The position numbers and the translations under genes were made by a program. Positions 5,433-6,667 of a DNA stretch of 6,667 nt are shown piece after piece (within the stretch, counting starts at the first letter, position 1; each line of letters opens with the position of its first letter). Source of the DNA: Nitrospirota bacterium (GTDB taxonomy: Bacteria > Nitrospirota > Thermodesulfovibrionia > Thermodesulfovibrionales > JdFR-85); the NCBI GenBank assembly GCA_013151785.1, contig JAADHP010000021.1, positions 1 to 6,667 on the forward strand. The letters run 5' to 3'. The notes under the pieces are model-generated. The model had not been told where the DNA came from. It ran no database searches and saw only the letters and a list, made by a program, of their open reading frames with translations.

Positions 5433-5956
5433 TTGTCAGTCTCCAGCCTTTTGACAATTATTGAGCATATAAGCCCGTTTATTCCTCCTGTTATTATACC
5501 AAGAAAAAGTATCACTGGTGACAGGTAAAGTATGACCTCATATCTCCTGACAAAAAGCAGGTATGCAAGTGTAAGCTGTGTGAGGTTATGAAAAAAGGCC
5601 CCGATCAGGCTGAGACCAAAGGGGCTGAATGCCTTCCTGAAGGTCTTATATGCACCGGCCATGGCTATGGTACTCACTGTTCCACCTCCAAGGCTCATCA
5701 CAAACCCTGGCCCCAGAAATGTACCAAGGAAAAGGGAGCCAAGAAAAACCCTTATAAGTGTTATCATCAACCCTGTCCTGAAACCGTAGAGTATAATTGC
5801 TGTGAGGGTAATGATATTTGCAAGACCGAACCTCAGCCATGGAAGTGGTGAAGGTATCAACCGCTCTATGGCATGAAGCCCGATGGCATATGCTGCAAGC
5901 AGGGCTATCCTTACTCTATCCTGTGATTGCATCAATCTGGGAGTCGTCCTTTCCAC
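5429..5956 (-). CDS. Gx transporter / heptaprenyl diphosphate synthase component I family membrane protein
   Basis: The integral membrane protein (175 residues, about six helices near 16-34, 44-58, 60-82, 84-102, 112-134 and 141-167) carries the Hpre_diP_synt_I signatures. These are WLRFGLANIITL (40-51), the R..LGSLFLGTF segment (69-80), SLGGGTVSTIAM (88-99), SPFGLSLIGAFFHNLTQL (111-128) and ITGGINGL (155-162). The family name comes from Bacillus, but these six-helix proteins resemble small-substrate membrane (S-component-like) proteins and their substrate is unclear. The start is GTG at 5956. ATG at 5932 (Met9) is almost as good, and neither has a strong ribosome site. It overlaps the NusG domain II gene by 41 nt (17 nt if Met9), and yacG by 4 nt. 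The pairing with a NusG domain II gene is common in this family and supports the call. Confidence 0.9.
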   Translation of the reverse strand: MERTTPRLMQSQDRVRIALLAAYAIGLHAIERLIPSPLPWLRFGLANIITLTAIILYGFRTGLMITLIRVFLGSLFLGTFLGPGFVMSLGGGTVSTIAMAGAYKTFRKAFSPFGLSLIGAFFHNLTQLTLAYLLFVRRYEVILYLSPVILFLGIITGGINGLICSIIVKRLETDN

Positions 5957-6299
5957 CTATTGTTACAACCACTCTGTTTGGAAGACAGACAATAGCACCT
6001 CTGTCCTTCCATCCCTGTAACACACAATACTTCTTCGGGCATGGAGAATCCACCACCCTCACCTTCTGATCCTTTATTTCAACGATTGTATAGCCCAGAG
6101 GGCCTTTCACCTTTACCCTCTGATCCTTTAGAAGTGAAAGCCTGTAAACAATGCGCCCCTCAGCCTCAACAGTAACCGTTGTGCTTGCTGGCATCAGTCT
6201 CTGGACAGCCGCAAAGCCTGTGAGGGAGATAAAAAGAAGGCTCACCAGAAGCAACCAGTCAAATACAGTGGTGGTTTTAAAAAGCTCTCTTATCCTTAT
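5916..6299 (-). CDS. NusG domain II-containing protein, likely rare ATA start
   Basis: The C-terminal half is the NusG_II family: SPCPKKYCVLQGW followed by IVCLPNRVVVTI, with Cys 87, 92 and 105 (numbered from 6299). These are small exported or anchored beta-domain proteins usually found beside Gx family genes. They are not the transcription factor NusG. The first standard start in frame is TTG 6254, but that has no Shine-Dalgarno and cuts into the hydrophobic segment. The frame stays open to 6318-6320 and gives a basic N-terminus (IRIRELFKTTT) before WLLLVSLLFISLTGF, as expected for a signal anchor. A perfect AGGAGGT at 6307-6313 lies about 7-8 nt before the ATA codon 6297-6299. I therefore place the start there (127 residues), with 6254 as the conservative alternative. 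It is the first gene of the four-gene operon. Confidence 0.82.
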   Translation of the reverse strand: MRIRELFKTTTVFDWLLLVSLLFISLTGFAAVQRLMPASTTVTVEAEGRIVYRLSLLKDQRVKVKGPLGYTIVEIKDQKVRVVDSPCPKKYCVLQGWKDRGAIVCLPNRVVVTIGGKDDSQIDAITG

Positions 6300-6306
6300 T
6301 TTGTTT

Positions 6307-6313
6307 ACCTCCT
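6307..6313 (-). promoter_or_regulatory. Strong ribosome binding site of the NusG domain II gene
   Basis: AGGAGGT on the minus strand is the best Shine-Dalgarno site in the region. It sits about 7-8 nt before an in-frame ATA (6297-6299) and more than 50 nt before the first TTG (6254). Its placement argues for the longer protein. Confidence 0.7.
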
Positions 6314-6348
6314 GTCCTCAGTAGTGTCTGACAAAATATCATGCTCCA

Positions 6349-6366
6349 TCCTGAACTTCATCAGGA
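6349..6366. repeat. Degenerate hairpin repeat, TCCTGA/TCAGGA
   Basis: A 6-bp stem TCCTGA (6349-6354) with TCAGGA (6361-6366) encloses ACTTCA. It is a short variant of the TCCTGAA/TTCAGGA unit at 2172-2190 and 6415-6433. It lies upstream of the NusG domain II operon. Confidence 0.55.
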
Positions 6367-6397
6367 CAGGCCTGTTTCATCATCTCCCTTTCCCTTT

Positions 6398-6477
6398 TGT
6401 CATGCTGAACCCTGTCCTGAACTTGTTTCAGGATCTGTTTCAGCATCTTTGAGATTCTGGCCTTCGCCAGAATGACA
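6398..6477 (-). repeat. Mosaic hairpin element, inverted copy
   Basis: An outer stem TGTCAT (6398-6403) with ATGACA (6472-6477) encloses two arms. The first is ATGCTGAA/TTCAGCAT (6402-6409, 6439-6446) with a nested TCCTGAA/TTCAGGA (6415-6421, 6427-6433). The second is a perfect ATTCTGGC/GCCAGAAT hairpin around CTTC (6454-6473). The order of parts is the reverse complement of 2215-2272, including the ATCT-GAGAT joint. The tips differ: a nested stem replaces a 5-nt loop, and GGC-CTTC-GCC replaces GAG-CTTGA-CTC. The arms are conserved while the tips vary, as in a structured dispersed repeat. Confidence 0.85.
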
Positions 6478-6592
6478 TCTGAGACAGTGTAACATCTAAA
6501 ACAGAGTCAGGTTGACAGAACGAGCCGAATCCATCTGTAAGAATAACGAAGAATTGCTGAAAGCAGTGGTATGGTGGAGTCTGAACGGTTTT

Positions 6593-6662
6593 GAATTTTG
6601 CACAAGATTCACCAGGAGGGTGAATCGCAAAATTCCCTCGGAGACGTGCATGGATGCACGTC
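6593..6662. repeat. Tandem pair of long palindromes at the window edge
   Basis: The first palindrome is GAATTTTGC (6593-6601) with GCAAAATTC (6627-6635), enclosing GATTCACC (6606-6613) with GGTGAATC (6619-6626) around AGGAG. An unpaired ACAA on the left side is the only bulge. The second is GACGTGCAT (6643-6651) with ATGCACGTC (6654-6662), flanked by CTC (6637-6639) and GAG (6663-6665). GGAG sits at its left foot. The pair may be the end of a mobile or REP-like element lying beyond the window. No transposase is visible to confirm it. Confidence 0.6.
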
Positions 6663-6667
6663 GAGAA

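Noticed and set aside
5588..6069. Plus-strand and alternative minus-strand frames over the Gx and NusG_II genes
   Set aside because: Products lack domains and overlap two well-supported family members; they are frame shadows.
5916..6299. Transcription elongation factor NusG
   Set aside because: Only the domain II (NusG_II) fold is present, behind a signal anchor; the NGN and KOW domains of NusG are absent.

Overview
The window looks like chromosome from an uncultivated Gram-negative bacterium. It codes Arg mostly with AGG/AGA and Ile often with ATA, uses many TTG starts, and its gaps are crowded with CTGAA/TTCAG hairpins and short-period minisatellites. That mix recalls Nitrospirota (Thermodesulfovibrionia-type) or deltaproteobacterial genomes. 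This is an inference from style; no marker gene settles it.

Layout. (1) 151-2064, minus strand: bioF (8-amino-7-oxononanoate synthase) followed with a 16-nt overlap by a FabG-like short-chain reductase whose last ~20 codons appear frameshifted. (2) The pair is bracketed by two direct copies (about 1-184 and 2337-2539) of an unusual compound element: tandem 7-mers, then tandem 8-mers, then 7-mers, then a conserved ~70-nt block. (3) 2065-2689 has no long gene. It holds four hairpin repeats, the second compound element and a 42-codon minus-strand ORF that may be a gene remnant. (4) 2690-4898, plus strand: a two-gene operon, a periplasmic von Willebrand factor A (VWA) protein with one C-terminal membrane helix, overlapping a membrane-anchored coiled-coil protein of unknown family. 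(5) 4889-6299, minus strand: four overlapping genes transcribed in the order NusG domain II protein, Gx/Hpre_diP_synt_I membrane protein, YacG zinc protein, DUF1992 (DnaJC28-type) protein. (6) 6300-6667: non-coding repeats, including an inverted copy of the 2215-2272 mosaic hairpin and a strong palindromic pair running to the window edge.

Function. The left pair probably serves biotin synthesis: BioF makes KAPA, and the reductase may help build the pimeloyl chain. The VWA/coiled-coil pair looks like an uncharacterised envelope module linking a metal-dependent adhesion domain outside the membrane to a cytoplasmic coiled coil. The right operon joins two membrane or exported proteins often found together with two small housekeeping proteins, all tightly translationally coupled. 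No tRNA, rRNA, CRISPR array, transposase gene or convincing intrinsic terminator was found.
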